A stretch of 64,000 bases of DNA. Origin: an uncultured Clostridia bacterium. GTDB taxonomy: Bacteria; Bacillota; Clostridia; TANB77; CAG-508. Shown here piece after piece: positions 42,036 through 51,584 of the stretch. Made by a program: the position numbers and the translations under genes. The stretch is from positions 50,505 to 114,504 of the forward strand of contig CAKPOA010000002.1 of assembly GCA_934169575.1 (NCBI GenBank), read 5' to 3'. Numbering within the stretch: position 1 is the first letter of the stretch; each line of letters starts with the position of its first letter. The notes under the pieces are model-generated. The model did no database searches. It saw nothing but the letters and a program-made list of their open reading frames with translations, and was not told where the DNA came from.

Positions 42036-43028
42036 TTACCACCACATTTTAAACCCTTCATATTCTTCATCTTCAATTAAATGTTTAATCAATTTATATA
42101 CCTCTAATCTCATCAAATATTCATAACTTACTTCTCTTTCTAATTTTTTATGTTTAATTTTAGTTTGCAATCTAAGATCAATCTCTCTAGTTATTTCTTT
42201 TCTAGTATTATCTTTTATATAGGTAAAATTAAGTCCTTCCTCAAAATCTTTTTCTGTTATTTGTCTTTTATTTAACATAGAAAAAATTAATCTATCAGCT
42301 ATAATTGGTTTAAAAATCTCTGCAATGTCTAAGCATAATGAAAATCTTCTTTCAGATGGTTCATGTAAATAACTTATTGTAGGATTTAATTGAGTTTTGT
42401 AAATTTCACTTAAAACTCTTGTATATATAATTGTATTAACATATGAAATTAATGAATTGATTGCATTATCTGGTGGATTTTTAACTCTTTTTTCAAATGC
42501 TATATCTTGATTAATTATAATATTCCATGAATCATAATAAACTTTTCTAATATTTCCTTCTATTCCCATCAATTCTGGTACATTTTTGCATAATTTTATC
42601 TGTTTCCTTAAGTAATCTATTTCAGCCATATATTCTTTTAAATCTTTTCCTCTATTATTATAATAAGTTAAATTTCTATAGATATTATATGATGCAGCTT
42701 CTATAAAGGCTTTTGCAATATTTAATCTTTTTTCTTTATCATTATAGTGTTCAACTTGCTTTATTAATAATTTTCCAGATACAAGTGATTCTTTTGGATA
42801 ATATGTTCCTGTATAAAATCCATAATAATTAAAAAAATGTACGTTTATGCCAAACTGTGATAAAAAATTTAATAAATTAGTATTAAAATCAAATTCAGTC
42901 ATAACATATATATCATCTACTCTTTCAACTGGTATGCTTTTCTTTGTATTATCTTTGTATACTATTTCTAATGTATTATCTTTCCTTTGAAGTCTCCCAC
43001 TTTTATATAAATAATATGATTGTTTCAT
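42036..43028 (-). CDS. cas1: CRISPR-associated integrase Cas1
   Basis: The 330-residue I-B type Cas1 has an N-terminal beta domain (YYLYKSGRLQRKDNTLEIVY), the metal-ligand glutamate in LMGIEGNIRKVYYDSW (about residues 148-163), and the histidine and following ligands in YLHEPSERRFSLCLDIAEIFKP around 245-265. It inserts new spacers together with Cas2. It ends 2 bases before the cas2 start. Confidence 0.96.
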   Translation of the reverse strand: MKQSYYLYKSGRLQRKDNTLEIVYKDNTKKSIPVERVDDIYVMTEFDFNTNLLNFLSQFGINVHFFNYYGFYTGTYYPKESLVSGKLLIKQVEHYNDKEKRLNIAKAFIEAASYNIYRNLTYYNNRGKDLKEYMAEIDYLRKQIKLCKNVPELMGIEGNIRKVYYDSWNIIINQDIAFEKRVKNPPDNAINSLISYVNTIIYTRVLSEIYKTQLNPTISYLHEPSERRFSLCLDIAEIFKPIIADRLIFSMLNKRQITEKDFEEGLNFTYIKDNTRKEITREIDLRLQTKIKHKKLEREVSYEYLMRLEVYKLIKHLIEDEEYEGFKMWW

Positions 43029-43053
43029 TTCTACAATTCCCTTCTACATAATT

Positions 43054-43542
43054 TTATACATAGCATAAATCAAAGTAAGAACATTTTTTGCAAATTTTTG
43101 AATCTATAGTTTTAGGTGGCTTATCTTGTTTTACAATATTTTTAATATTTTCTATAACATTATTTAAAATATTTCTATCATCTTCTTCTAAAATAACCTT
43201 TTTGGTTTCTCTTATCAATGGGAAATCAATTTCTGCTTTGATATTTTTTATTCCCTTTTGTTCTAAATAATACATATAATATTTTAATTGCCAAATTCCC
43301 GCTTCCTCAATTGATTTTGTTTTTTTCACTTCATGCAAAACTGCACCATTATTTATAAAATCTATATTTATAGTATTATCTATTAAAACACCTTTCTTTT
43401 CTCTCTTATATGTTGCTTCATCAATTATTTTTCCAATTTGTACAAGTTCACTATTTTGTTCCATATTTATTTGATTGGAAAAATACCACAATCTTCGCTC
43501 ACATATAAAATAATAATAAACCATTATTCCTGTAATATTCAT
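43054..43542 (-). CDS. cas4: CRISPR-associated exonuclease Cas4
   Basis: The 162-residue protein has the N-terminal cysteine in YYYFICERRLWYF and the C-terminal cysteine trio in CKKCSYFDLC, which together hold the 4Fe-4S cluster. Between them lie the RecB-nuclease residues, with IDFINNGAVLHEVKKTKSIE (D/E and K of the GhhEhK type motif). It trims prespacers and helps select the PAM side. It lies 12 bases after cas3 in the usual I-B order. Confidence 0.94.
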   Translation of the reverse strand: MNITGIMVYYYFICERRLWYFSNQINMEQNSELVQIGKIIDEATYKREKKGVLIDNTINIDFINNGAVLHEVKKTKSIEEAGIWQLKYYMYYLEQKGIKNIKAEIDFPLIRETKKVILEEDDRNILNNVIENIKNIVKQDKPPKTIDSKICKKCSYFDLCYV

Positions 43543-43554
43543 ATATTCCTCCTA

Positions 43555-45738
43555 TTATAGTTCTCGTGAATTTATTGAATACCCTTCATCTGCCTCTAAT
43601 GATAAACCACTTTCTTTATCATATTTTGTATCAATAATATATTTTCCTTTTATGTACGGACATTCTATTATATAATTACCTAATTTATATCTATTTTTAC
43701 TATTAATTGATATAAATAATTTATCAAGTTTTCTTTTTATTTCATATTTTTTCTTCTTATTATTTTCTTTCTCGTATTCATTAAATATGTTTAAATTTTC
43801 ATCATAAATATTTTTTGGAATTACATCTATATTATCAATATTTCTTAAAATATGTTGTGCCTCTTTTTTACTTGTATCATAATCTATAATATTATCTAAT
43901 ATTCTAAATGATTGTATAAAACTTTTGTAAAATTCAGTTTCTTGTAGCATATCTTTTGAATATAGTTTATCAACTAAATCAATTTTTGTTTTTTCTTTTA
44001 ATATTTCTCCACTATATGACATTAATAATTCTATACTTTTTTCATAAATTTCTTTATCATATATATAACCTATTCCACTTGTATCTTTAATATATATCTT
44101 AACATTTGGTATATCTTCACTATATTCTCTACTTCTATAACATCTTCCTAATCTTTGGAACAAACTATCTAATGTAGACATTTCTGTATACAACCTATCA
44201 AAATCTATATCTAAAGATGCTTCAACAATTTGTGTTGTTATCCATATTCCAGCTCCATTTTCACTTTTAGAAAATTCTTTAATTTTTTCTTCTTTTTTAT
44301 TTCTATCTGTTTGTATAAATCTCGAATGTAATAAATTTACATTTACTACACCTTCATCTTTTAATTTTTCATACATTTCAATTGCCTTATTTATTGTATT
44401 AACAATTATTAATACTTTTTTATTTTTAGAATTTTCTTTTATTTCTTCTATGTTTTGTTCTATTCCAGAATCTACTAATTGGATCTTATGTCTTATTGTA
44501 TCTTTTATAAATTCTCCATATTCAAATTTTATTCCCATTTCTTCTAATTTTTCTTTATATATTCGTGGAAGTGTAGCTGTCATTATCATAAATTTTCCAT
44601 TTAAATTATTTATCATTTGCAAACCTTTTAAAATAACTGCCACTATTTCTGGCGAATATGCTTGGATCTCATCAATTATTACTTTAGAGTAACTTAATGT
44701 TGCATAGATTTTTTCATATCCTCTATATTTAAATACAAATGGAAATATTTGATCTATTGTACATGTTGTAATTTTTTCATATAAATTTCGTGCTTGATCT
44801 ATTTTGTTAAATTCATTTTTCTCATCTAAATAATCAGAAGCTGTGGAATGTAATAAACCCACATGTTTATATCCAATTGTTTCTTCTATTCTGTCATAAA
44901 TTGCATTTATAGTAATTCTTAATGGCAATGTAAAAAATGTTTTATCATTATCACTCCAAAGTAATGCTCCCTCAGTTTTACCCATACCTGTTGAACCAAT
45001 TACTATAACATTTTTATCTTTATTTTCTTTAGCAAATTGCTGTAAATCGTTTTGTTTAAAATTCTTCTTTTTCATAAATTGTTCAACAAAATTAGATATT
45101 TCATCATTTGTTTCATCTTCAACCGGTATCCAAGCAGAACTACAATGGTCTAATCTATGTAATAGTCCTTTCATTATACAATAATCCTTATATATATTAT
45201 CATATTCAGTTATTCTAGCTTGTCCTTCTACCATTCCCAAATATACTGTTTTTAATTCTGGAACATCTATTTCTAGTTCATTTTTTATTGTCTCAATATT
45301 CGGTTCTATATCTTCTTTTATTATCTCTTCTAGTAATTCACGATTAATATGTATTGTATTAATTCTCTCATGATGATAAAAAATCGCCTGATATACCAAT
45401 TTTCTTTCTGTTTTAGTCATATCATATTGCTTATATGGTACGAACATTGGTGATATTTGTTCATGTTTCATTTGTTCATTATCAAATCTAGTTTGAATAA
45501 GTGGTTCTCCTATCGCTTTTTTTATTGCATTTTGAAACCCAGAATAAACTTTTCCTACATCATGATATTTACATATTATTTCCATTAGTTGCCAAAATCT
45601 TTCTTCTGGCATATCTATTACCTGTACAATTTTTGAACCATATTTTCTTTTTAAAATTTCTAAATTTTCCAACAATTTATCTGTATGTTCTTTTATTGTT
45701 TCTATTGGATTGGATTTTGCATAATATTTATAATTCAT
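43555..45738 (-). CDS. cas3: CRISPR-associated helicase-nuclease Cas3 with HD domain
   Basis: About 727 residues. The HD nuclease domain is N-terminal (ETIKEHTDKLLENL, KYHDVGKVYSGFQ, YHHERI). The SF2 helicase follows: Walker A VIGSTGMGKTEGALL, the DExH-like box VIIDEIQAYSP, motif III MTATLPRIYK, motif V TTQIVEASLDIDFDRL and motif VI QRLGRCYR. It degrades DNA that Cascade has unwound. The ATG at 45738 follows AAAGGATG and overlaps the cas5 stop, so the longer upstream frame is not used. Confidence 0.95.
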   Translation of the reverse strand: MNYKYYAKSNPIETIKEHTDKLLENLEILKRKYGSKIVQVIDMPEERFWQLMEIICKYHDVGKVYSGFQNAIKKAIGEPLIQTRFDNEQMKHEQISPMFVPYKQYDMTKTERKLVYQAIFYHHERINTIHINRELLEEIIKEDIEPNIETIKNELEIDVPELKTVYLGMVEGQARITEYDNIYKDYCIMKGLLHRLDHCSSAWIPVEDETNDEISNFVEQFMKKKNFKQNDLQQFAKENKDKNVIVIGSTGMGKTEGALLWSDNDKTFFTLPLRITINAIYDRIEETIGYKHVGLLHSTASDYLDEKNEFNKIDQARNLYEKITTCTIDQIFPFVFKYRGYEKIYATLSYSKVIIDEIQAYSPEIVAVILKGLQMINNLNGKFMIMTATLPRIYKEKLEEMGIKFEYGEFIKDTIRHKIQLVDSGIEQNIEEIKENSKNKKVLIIVNTINKAIEMYEKLKDEGVVNVNLLHSRFIQTDRNKKEEKIKEFSKSENGAGIWITTQIVEASLDIDFDRLYTEMSTLDSLFQRLGRCYRSREYSEDIPNVKIYIKDTSGIGYIYDKEIYEKSIELLMSYSGEILKEKTKIDLVDKLYSKDMLQETEFYKSFIQSFRILDNIIDYDTSKKEAQHILRNIDNIDVIPKNIYDENLNIFNEYEKENNKKKKYEIKRKLDKLFISINSKNRYKLGNYIIECPYIKGKYIIDTKYDKESGLSLEADEGYSINSREL

Positions 45739-46399
45739 TTGGCATCCTTTCACTATAAAAATAAATATTGTCTCCATCTTCATCTTGTAATATTTCTGTT
45801 CCTGTTAAACTTTTATTTGTATATTTTTCAACATATTTTACATTTACTTTATTCCATTTTCTAATATCATCTTGTATTTTATATGTAGTATTTAATCTAT
45901 AATTAATACCCTCTACCTCACTATCTATCCATTCTGGTATATATGCACTTTTTCCTATGTTAGGTTCATCAACTTCATTAATATTTTTTAAGATTTTTAT
46001 TTCATCTATTCTTACAATATCTTCGTTTCTACCTAAAGTAAATGTTTCAACTCCATTTATTATATTTTGATATATTCTATCAATTATTTCATCTTCTGCT
46101 TGTACATGAATAATTAAATTAACATTTAATAATTGATGCACATTTCTTGGCATTGATGTTACTTTATCCTTTCCTTTATACATTCTTAAATTCTGATAAT
46201 TGCTAAATATTCCTTCATAACTTCCTTGAACAGATATATTCATAGGAAAATATTCACCTGATTGTGCTCCTAATATTTTATGAAACATTCCTATTATTGT
46301 TGAATATGGTGGCAATGGATATGTTTCTGCAACTTTGGTTGCAAATGGCTTTTTATAGCATGCTGTTTCTTGGTATAGTTTTAGTTTTAAAATTTTCAT
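45728..46399 (-). CDS. cas5: Type I-B Cascade subunit Cas5
   Basis: The 223-residue RAMP protein starts MKILKLKLYQETACYKKPFATKVAETYPLPPYSTIIGM, split here at about residues 1-38. This is the Cas5 signature, with the PPYSTIIGM loop that contacts the crRNA handle. It caps the 5' end of crRNA in Cascade. The gene lies 18 bases after cas7 and overlaps the cas3 start. Confidence 0.93.
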   Translation of the reverse strand: MKILKLKLYQETACYKKPFATKVAETYPLPPYSTIIGMFHKILGAQSGEYFPMNISVQGSYEGIFSNYQNLRMYKGKDKVTSMPRNVHQLLNVNLIIHVQAEDEIIDRIYQNIINGVETFTLGRNEDIVRIDEIKILKNINEVDEPNIGKSAYIPEWIDSEVEGINYRLNTTYKIQDDIRKWNKVNVKYVEKYTNKSLTGTEILQDEDGDNIYFYSERMPNEL

Positions 46400-46417
46400 T
46401 TATACCAATCCTTTCTT

Positions 46418-47329
46418 TTATGCTTTGTAATATTCATTTACTTTTTCTTTTAATTGTTTAAAAAATTCTTCTATACTTATTGTTTTTCCTTCAAACATTT
46501 CTTCTATTTCATTTTCATTGTTAAATGTATTTTTTAATATTCCAACTTTTGTATCATCATATATTGATTTATCTCCAATTGTTAATGTTGTTGTATCTTT
46601 TAACATTTCTGTATCAATACCGAATTCTCCATTTTTTCCATTCAATTTTATTCTTCCTAAAAAGAATGGTGAATTTATGTCATACATTCCGCCAATAACA
46701 AATACTGGACTTAAATTTTCTTCTCTTCCTCTTATTTCTCTATTTAATATTTTTACTATGTCTAATAATTGATTTACTCTTTGTGTTTTTTCTTCATTTG
46801 GTAATTCTATTCCTTCATCTTTTCCTATTTTTTCTAAGTCTATTGTTATTGTATATGTGTAATAACTTAAGTGTTGTTCAACATTTGCAAGATTTGGGAA
46901 TTCGTTAATTCTATCTGCTAATCCCTTATTATTTAAGAAATCCATATCACTTTTGTAATCTTCTAATGAAATAGCATTACTTAATCTAACAGCTGCACTT
47001 CTTATATCTGACCCTTCTCCTGTATTTTTTGTTTTCATATATCCAAAAAAATCCATTTCTTGAGAATCTTTAATTGTTAATTTATCATTAAATTGAATTG
47101 TACCTTTTTCCTTATTTACAACTTCCAAATTCCAATCAAATAATTTATTTCCAAGTCGTACAATATCATATCTTAATGCTTGTCTTGAAGCATAAGTATA
47201 AACACTTCCATCTCCTCTTGATAATTTTTTTAATTCAGATATATTTCCTATACCTTCTCCATAATTTAAACTTTGAGCTTTAAATATCATAGTAATTGAT
47301 AATCCTTTTTTATTTTTTATATTATCCAT
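46418..47329 (-). CDS. cas7: Type I-B Cascade backbone subunit Cas7
   Basis: The 303-residue protein of the DevR/Cst2 family starts with GLSITMIFKAQSLNYGEG and has GSVYTYASRQALRYDIVR (about residues 35-52) and SDIRSAAVRLSNAISLEDYK. It forms the helical backbone along the crRNA. It overlaps the cas8 stop by 8 bases, so translation is coupled. Confidence 0.93.
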   Translation of the reverse strand: MDNIKNKKGLSITMIFKAQSLNYGEGIGNISELKKLSRGDGSVYTYASRQALRYDIVRLGNKLFDWNLEVVNKEKGTIQFNDKLTIKDSQEMDFFGYMKTKNTGEGSDIRSAAVRLSNAISLEDYKSDMDFLNNKGLADRINEFPNLANVEQHLSYYTYTITIDLEKIGKDEGIELPNEEKTQRVNQLLDIVKILNREIRGREENLSPVFVIGGMYDINSPFFLGRIKLNGKNGEFGIDTEMLKDTTTLTIGDKSIYDDTKVGILKNTFNNENEIEEMFEGKTISIEEFFKQLKEKVNEYYKA

Positions 47330-49176
47330 CTATTTTTTCCTCCTCTTTCTTTTCATATTTATTAGATATTAATCCAGCTAAAAAGCTGTGTCCGATTGAT
47401 TCAAAATCTAAGCCTGTACTTTGCATTGTTTCTAAAAAGATTGGTGATATGTCTTTACCCATGGCCATATGTAGTCTTATTACAATATCCATAAATTCTT
47501 TTTTGTTTCCTGCTTTTATACTATTTAACATTTTGTATGTATACCCATCCAATTTATTATCTTCACCTTTGTTTTTTAGTTCTTCATGAATTTTAATTCC
47601 TAAATTATACATAACATACAATTTATCATTATTTTTCTTTATATCCATTTCTTCTTTTCCCTCCTTTTTTAATAAATTTAATATCACTCTTATTTGTGTT
47701 GCTAAAAATGAATTATATCCACTTTTCTTTTCACCTTTTTTTAGTTCTCCTCTTAATCTGTCATTAATTATATATTTTATATCTTTATTTTTCATGATAT
47801 AATCAACTATTTGTAGCCTATATCTGTAATCCCATATTTTTGATAATGTTTTTTTAGCATATTGTGTAAAAAATATTGACATATATCTTTTTATGTTAAA
47901 ATATTCAATTCTACTATATGCCAAATATTCAGCATCTATCTCAACCACAAATATGTTTTCTAATTGCCATGTACTTACTTGTTTATCTTGTTCTACTATA
48001 TCTAATATTAATTCTGAATATGGATTTTCTTTTCTGTTTTCATATCTTGATTTATTGCTAAAATTAATATTTGTTTTATATAGCATGTCTACTCCTGTAT
48101 CTAAATTTACAAAACTTAAAATACTTACTTCTTTATATATCCTTTTACCTTTATCTATATCCTTTTTTGTTTTAGTTATAGTTGTCATTCCTGCGGGTAT
48201 ACAAAATAAAATTAATTTACATATATCACATATTGGCATTTTCACATTTTGATTCCAAAAAAAATTATTTGACTCATTGCTTATTGCAAGTGGCAAAAAA
48301 AGTCCTTCTGAATAATTTGTTGTTAACCCTATTTCATTTTCACACATAGAGCATCTTTTAATCACTTTTTCTTTTAAATATTTTTTTATATCTTCAACTG
48401 TTTTAGATTTATTAATATAGTCTTTTTCTATTTTCAAATATATTTTTTCTATGTCTTGAGATATATTACCTTGTTTTGCATTTTCTATATATTGTTGTAT
48501 TTGTTCAATATTATACTTATCTTGTATAACATCATTAATAAATCCTGTTTCTACAATATTACTTACATAGTCTCTGTACATTAAATTTTTTTGTTCTTCA
48601 TAACTCATAGCTGCTCTAGTTCTTTGTAAAAATGACATTTGTCCATAATATGTATTACCTAAAACTGATCTAATTATGTTAATTGTTAATTTTTCGTTTA
48701 TACTCCTCTTTTCAAAATCTTTTATCAGTACATCTTTTATTTCTTCGATTTCTTGTTTAGTTGTAGCTTTATCGATTTTATCATATTCATTTTTCATTTC
48801 ATCATATGTTATTACATCATACTTTTTTATTTTATCCATTTGTTTTTTTACAGTATCTTTAATATATTTTTTATCTGATTTTATTGTATCTTTTCTTTGT
48901 TTTTCCTTTTCTTTTTCTTCAAAAACCATTTCTATATTATTTTCTAAATTTTCAAATGCTTTTTTGGTTCTATCTTTTACACTTTCTGCAACATTGTATT
49001 TTTTGAAAAAATAATTAAAATAATATTTATGAAAATTTCTTAAATCCTCTGTATCAAATTCAATATAGTTTTTTCTTTTAACTGCAAATTCATTTTCATT
49101 ATTTTTAAGAATCTCCAAAAAGCCTACAATTCCGTGCATTATAGAACCAATCATTTAAATATACTTTTACCTTCAA
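47322..49176 (-). pseudogene. cas8b: Type I-B Cascade large subunit Cas8b, frameshift near the start
   Basis: The large subunit recognises PAM. The body (about 600 residues) has a zinc finger, CSMCENEI then CDICKLILFC (around 275-345), and a charged N-terminal third. The best start is TTG at 49176, eight bases after AGGAGGTG, giving MKVKVYLNDWFYNA. One extra base at 49134 (GCA C GGA ATT) then shifts the frame to GIVGFLEILKNNENEF, which continues to the end. An ATG at 49154 lies in the long frame but has no ribosome site and would drop the conserved first residues. Either the system is damaged or this base is a sequence error. Confidence 0.85.
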
Positions 49177-49201
49177 AATTTTTTCACCTCCTCTTTTTAT
49201 A

Positions 49202-49915
49202 TTAAATCAATTGAAACATTCCGAAACCAGCACTATGCTTACTTCCAATTCCAGCCTTATAAAGATAATTTAAAAGCTCTTTATTTCCTTCAAGTTTAAA
49301 TGTTCCTGCTGAACATTCTATTTGTTTTTCATAAAATTTTATAATAACTTTTTTAGGTGTTATAGGAGTTATTTTTAAAGTATCTACTATTTCTACTGGG
49401 AAATCTGTTATTTTTAGTTGCTCTTTAATGTTTATTTTTAATACATCTTCAAATTTTTTATTTTCATATGAATAATAGTAATCTTTATTTTCAACTCTTT
49501 CTCTCACACATAATGGTGATTGAAATTTTATTATTGCAACATCCTCTGTTATTTCTTTTTCTGGCACAAGTACAATATTTTGTAATACCAATGAATTTTG
49601 ATTAATTGAAAATTTTTTGTTTTTTTGATGATTAAATGCATTATACATATTAATAGCAGTTTCATAGCTTTCTATTGTCATATTCATTTCAAACTGTTTA
49701 TTGTTTAGTATAATTTCTTTTTCACAAAATTCTGGTTGTCTAAAAAAAACAGAAAAAGCATAAGGTTTTATAATATTATCTTTCTGATTATAGTATTTTT
49801 TTAATACTTTTTCACTATATTCAGATAATGACAATTTTATAAAACTGATTATGCTTCTTCTATAATCAATTGGCATTTTGTTATTTTCTAATATAAAGTA
49901 TAATTTCATTCTCAT
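49202..49915 (-). CDS. cas6: CRISPR RNA endonuclease Cas6
   Basis: Cas6 cuts the CRISPR transcript within repeats. The 237 residues show two ferredoxin-like halves and end with AGIGSKHSAGFGMFQ, the glycine-rich Cas6 loop. A histidine in FNHQKNKKF is one candidate catalytic residue. It is the first gene of the cas operon; GAGGTGAG precedes the ATG. Confidence 0.92.
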   Translation of the reverse strand: MRMKLYFILENNKMPIDYRRSIISFIKLSLSEYSEKVLKKYYNQKDNIIKPYAFSVFFRQPEFCEKEIILNNKQFEMNMTIESYETAINMYNAFNHQKNKKFSINQNSLVLQNIVLVPEKEITEDVAIIKFQSPLCVRERVENKDYYYSYENKKFEDVLKINIKEQLKITDFPVEIVDTLKITPITPKKVIIKFYEKQIECSAGTFKLEGNKELLNYLYKAGIGSKHSAGFGMFQLI

Positions 49916-50044
49916 ATTTTCTCACCTCTTTTTCTATATTTATTACTTTGTTTTTATTCTATCATAAGTTGTATGATATATAAATGTTTCTAGAATGAAT
50001 ACTTCTTTCTATATTGTAACCGCAAACCGTACGACTTTTTATTT

Positions 50045-50395
50045 TCATGACTTTTTTATGTATATTCCAATATTTTTAAGAACTTCAATTGCATTAATAA
50101 CTTCTTCATCTGAAAATTCTTTTAAACATTCTCTAGTTTCTTTAATAGATTCATCATCAAGTCCATACAAAATAAAATCTGTAGAATGTCCACTAATATC
50201 TCTAAGTTTTCTTAAGCTTCTATAAACTAAATTTGCTCTACCATCTTCAACTAATCCTAAAAATTGTGGAGAAATTCCTAATTCAAGTGCCATCTGAGAT
50301 TTATTAAGTTTTAATTCAACCTCTCTAATTTCTCTAATGCGCTGACCTCTTCTTATATTTTCCCTTTTGTCTAAATCACGATATTTTGTTCTCAT
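50045..50395 (-). CDS. XRE-family regulator with C-terminal domain
   Basis: The 116 residues contain a helix-turn-helix (IREVELKLNKSQMALELGISPQFLGLVEDGRAN, split here at about 23-55) and a helical C terminus rich in acidic residues (YGLDDESIKETRECLKEFSDEEV). It is divergent from the second Spo0A-like gene and lies beside the cas operon. It is a different protein from the XRE gene at 22080, sharing only the fold. Confidence 0.87.
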   Translation of the reverse strand: MRTKYRDLDKRENIRRGQRIREIREVELKLNKSQMALELGISPQFLGLVEDGRANLVYRSLRKLRDISGHSTDFILYGLDDESIKETRECLKEFSDEEVINAIEVLKNIGIYIKKS

Positions 50396-50481
50396 AATTA
50401 CTCATCCTTTTTTATTTTATTTTTTCATGTTAATTATATAATATAAAAAACAATTTTACATAGTAAAATAACGTACAAATA

Positions 50482-50513
50482 TATGGTATTCTATAGAATT
50501 TTGTGGTATATTA
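50482..50513 (+). promoter_or_regulatory. Conserved upstream element of Spo0A-like gene 2
   Basis: It matches 22442-22473 (pattern ATGGYATTYTATARRATT plus TTGTGRTATATT). Here it includes the perfect 12-base palindrome ATTCTATAGAAT. It begins 52 bases before the ATG at 50534. Confidence 0.55.
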
Positions 50514-50533
50514 TTTTCAGAGAGGGTGATAGA

Positions 50534-51322
50534 ATGGAAAATAGACCAATGAAAATATTAGTTATTGAAGATGATGTTGAAGAATGTAAAAGTCTTGTTG
50601 AATGTGCTAAAACAATGGATAATATTGAAATAGTTGCTATTACAGACTCTGATATTACTGGCTTACAATATGTTAAATCTAAACACCCAGAAGGAATAAT
50701 ATTAGATCTTGAATTAAATAATGGCAATTCTGGCAATACAAGCTCTTTAAGTTTTTTATCTGACTTAAAAAACTTACACATTAATTATCAACCAATCATT
50801 ATTGTTACAACACATGTTAACTCAAAAAGAACTTATGAAATATTACATAGAAATGGAGTAGATTTAATTCTCTACAAAGACCATCCAAAATATTCTCATA
50901 AATATGTTCTTAACAATTTTTTAACTTTTAGGGATACTCTTAATACATTTAATTCAAATTCTGTTCAAGATCAAATAATTGACCTAGATAGTAAAATTTC
51001 AAATTGCATTGATCATGAATTAGATATAATTGGTGTAGGAAGAAATTTAAAAGGTAGAAAATATATACATGATGGAATTCTATTTTTAATTCAAAATGAT
51101 GGTACAGATACAAATGTTATGCAATATTTGTCAAAAATACACAAAAAATCTGCTAGTACAATAATAAATGGCGTTCAAAATGCCATTGCTCACGCTTGGC
51201 GTGTTTCTCCAATAGAAGATTTAACAGTTAATTATACAGCTAAAATCAACTATGAAACTGGTGTGCCAACGCCTATGGAATTTATTTACTATTATGTTGA
51301 TAAAATAAAAAAATTAATTTAA
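50534..51322 (+). CDS. Spo0A-like response regulator, paralog 2
   Basis: The 262-residue paralog of 22506-23294 has the same acidic pair in VIEDDVEEC, phosphoacceptor in GIILDLELNN, lysine in LILYKDH, and Spo0A-like C-terminal domain (IGVGRNLKGRKYIHDGI, HAWRVSP, PTPMEFIYYYVDKIKKL). Differences are mostly conservative and spread along the length. I start it at ATG 50534 after GAGAGGGTGAT; the 17 codons upstream in frame are spacer. It closes the right side of the accessory island and is divergent from the XRE gene. Confidence 0.85.
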   Translation: MENRPMKILVIEDDVEECKSLVECAKTMDNIEIVAITDSDITGLQYVKSKHPEGIILDLELNNGNSGNTSSLSFLSDLKNLHINYQPIIIVTTHVNSKRTYEILHRNGVDLILYKDHPKYSHKYVLNNFLTFRDTLNTFNSNSVQDQIIDLDSKISNCIDHELDIIGVGRNLKGRKYIHDGILFLIQNDGTDTNVMQYLSKIHKKSASTIINGVQNAIAHAWRVSPIEDLTVNYTAKINYETGVPTPMEFIYYYVDKIKKLI

Positions 51323-51328
51323 AATTCG

Positions 51329-51360
51329 AAACTACTCTAGCTTATGAGTAGTTTATTTTT
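51329..51360 (+). terminator. Terminator after Spo0A-like gene 2
   Basis: AAACTACTC pairs with GAGTAGTTT around TAGCTTAT, followed by ATTTTT. Confidence 0.8.
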
Positions 51361-51377
51361 AATCTAATTTTAAAAAT

Positions 51378-51584
51378 TTAATCTTCAAAACTTTTTTCGA
51401 CTTCTTCAGAAACTATTTTAACTCTTTCCTCAAACCCAACAAGTGCTGCAAAAGGTGCAAATTGTGCTGCTCTTTGTTCAATTGACATTTTTGAATGTTT
51501 TGTAGAAACATGATGTGGTAAATTTATTATATCTTCATATTTATTATTAGCCTTTGTGTCCACCAACTTGTGCATTTCTTTCAA
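51378..51584 (-). CDS. YolD-like protein
   Basis: The 68 residues contain the family core YEDIINLPHHVSTKHSKMS then RAAQFAPFAALVGFEE. YolD-like genes typically accompany Y-family polymerases in Firmicutes and may help them. The TTG start at 51584 is chosen because GGGAGG lies 8 bases before it; the site and start are inside the end of the polymerase gene (38-base overlap). Confidence 0.85.
   Translation of the reverse strand: MKEMHKLVDTKANNKYEDIINLPHHVSTKHSKMSIEQRAAQFAPFAALVGFEERVKIVSEEVEKSFED

Noticed and set aside
43088..49014. Plus-strand open frames opposite the cas genes
   Set aside because: Each lies inside a recognised cas gene and encodes only hydrophobic or repetitive antisense text.
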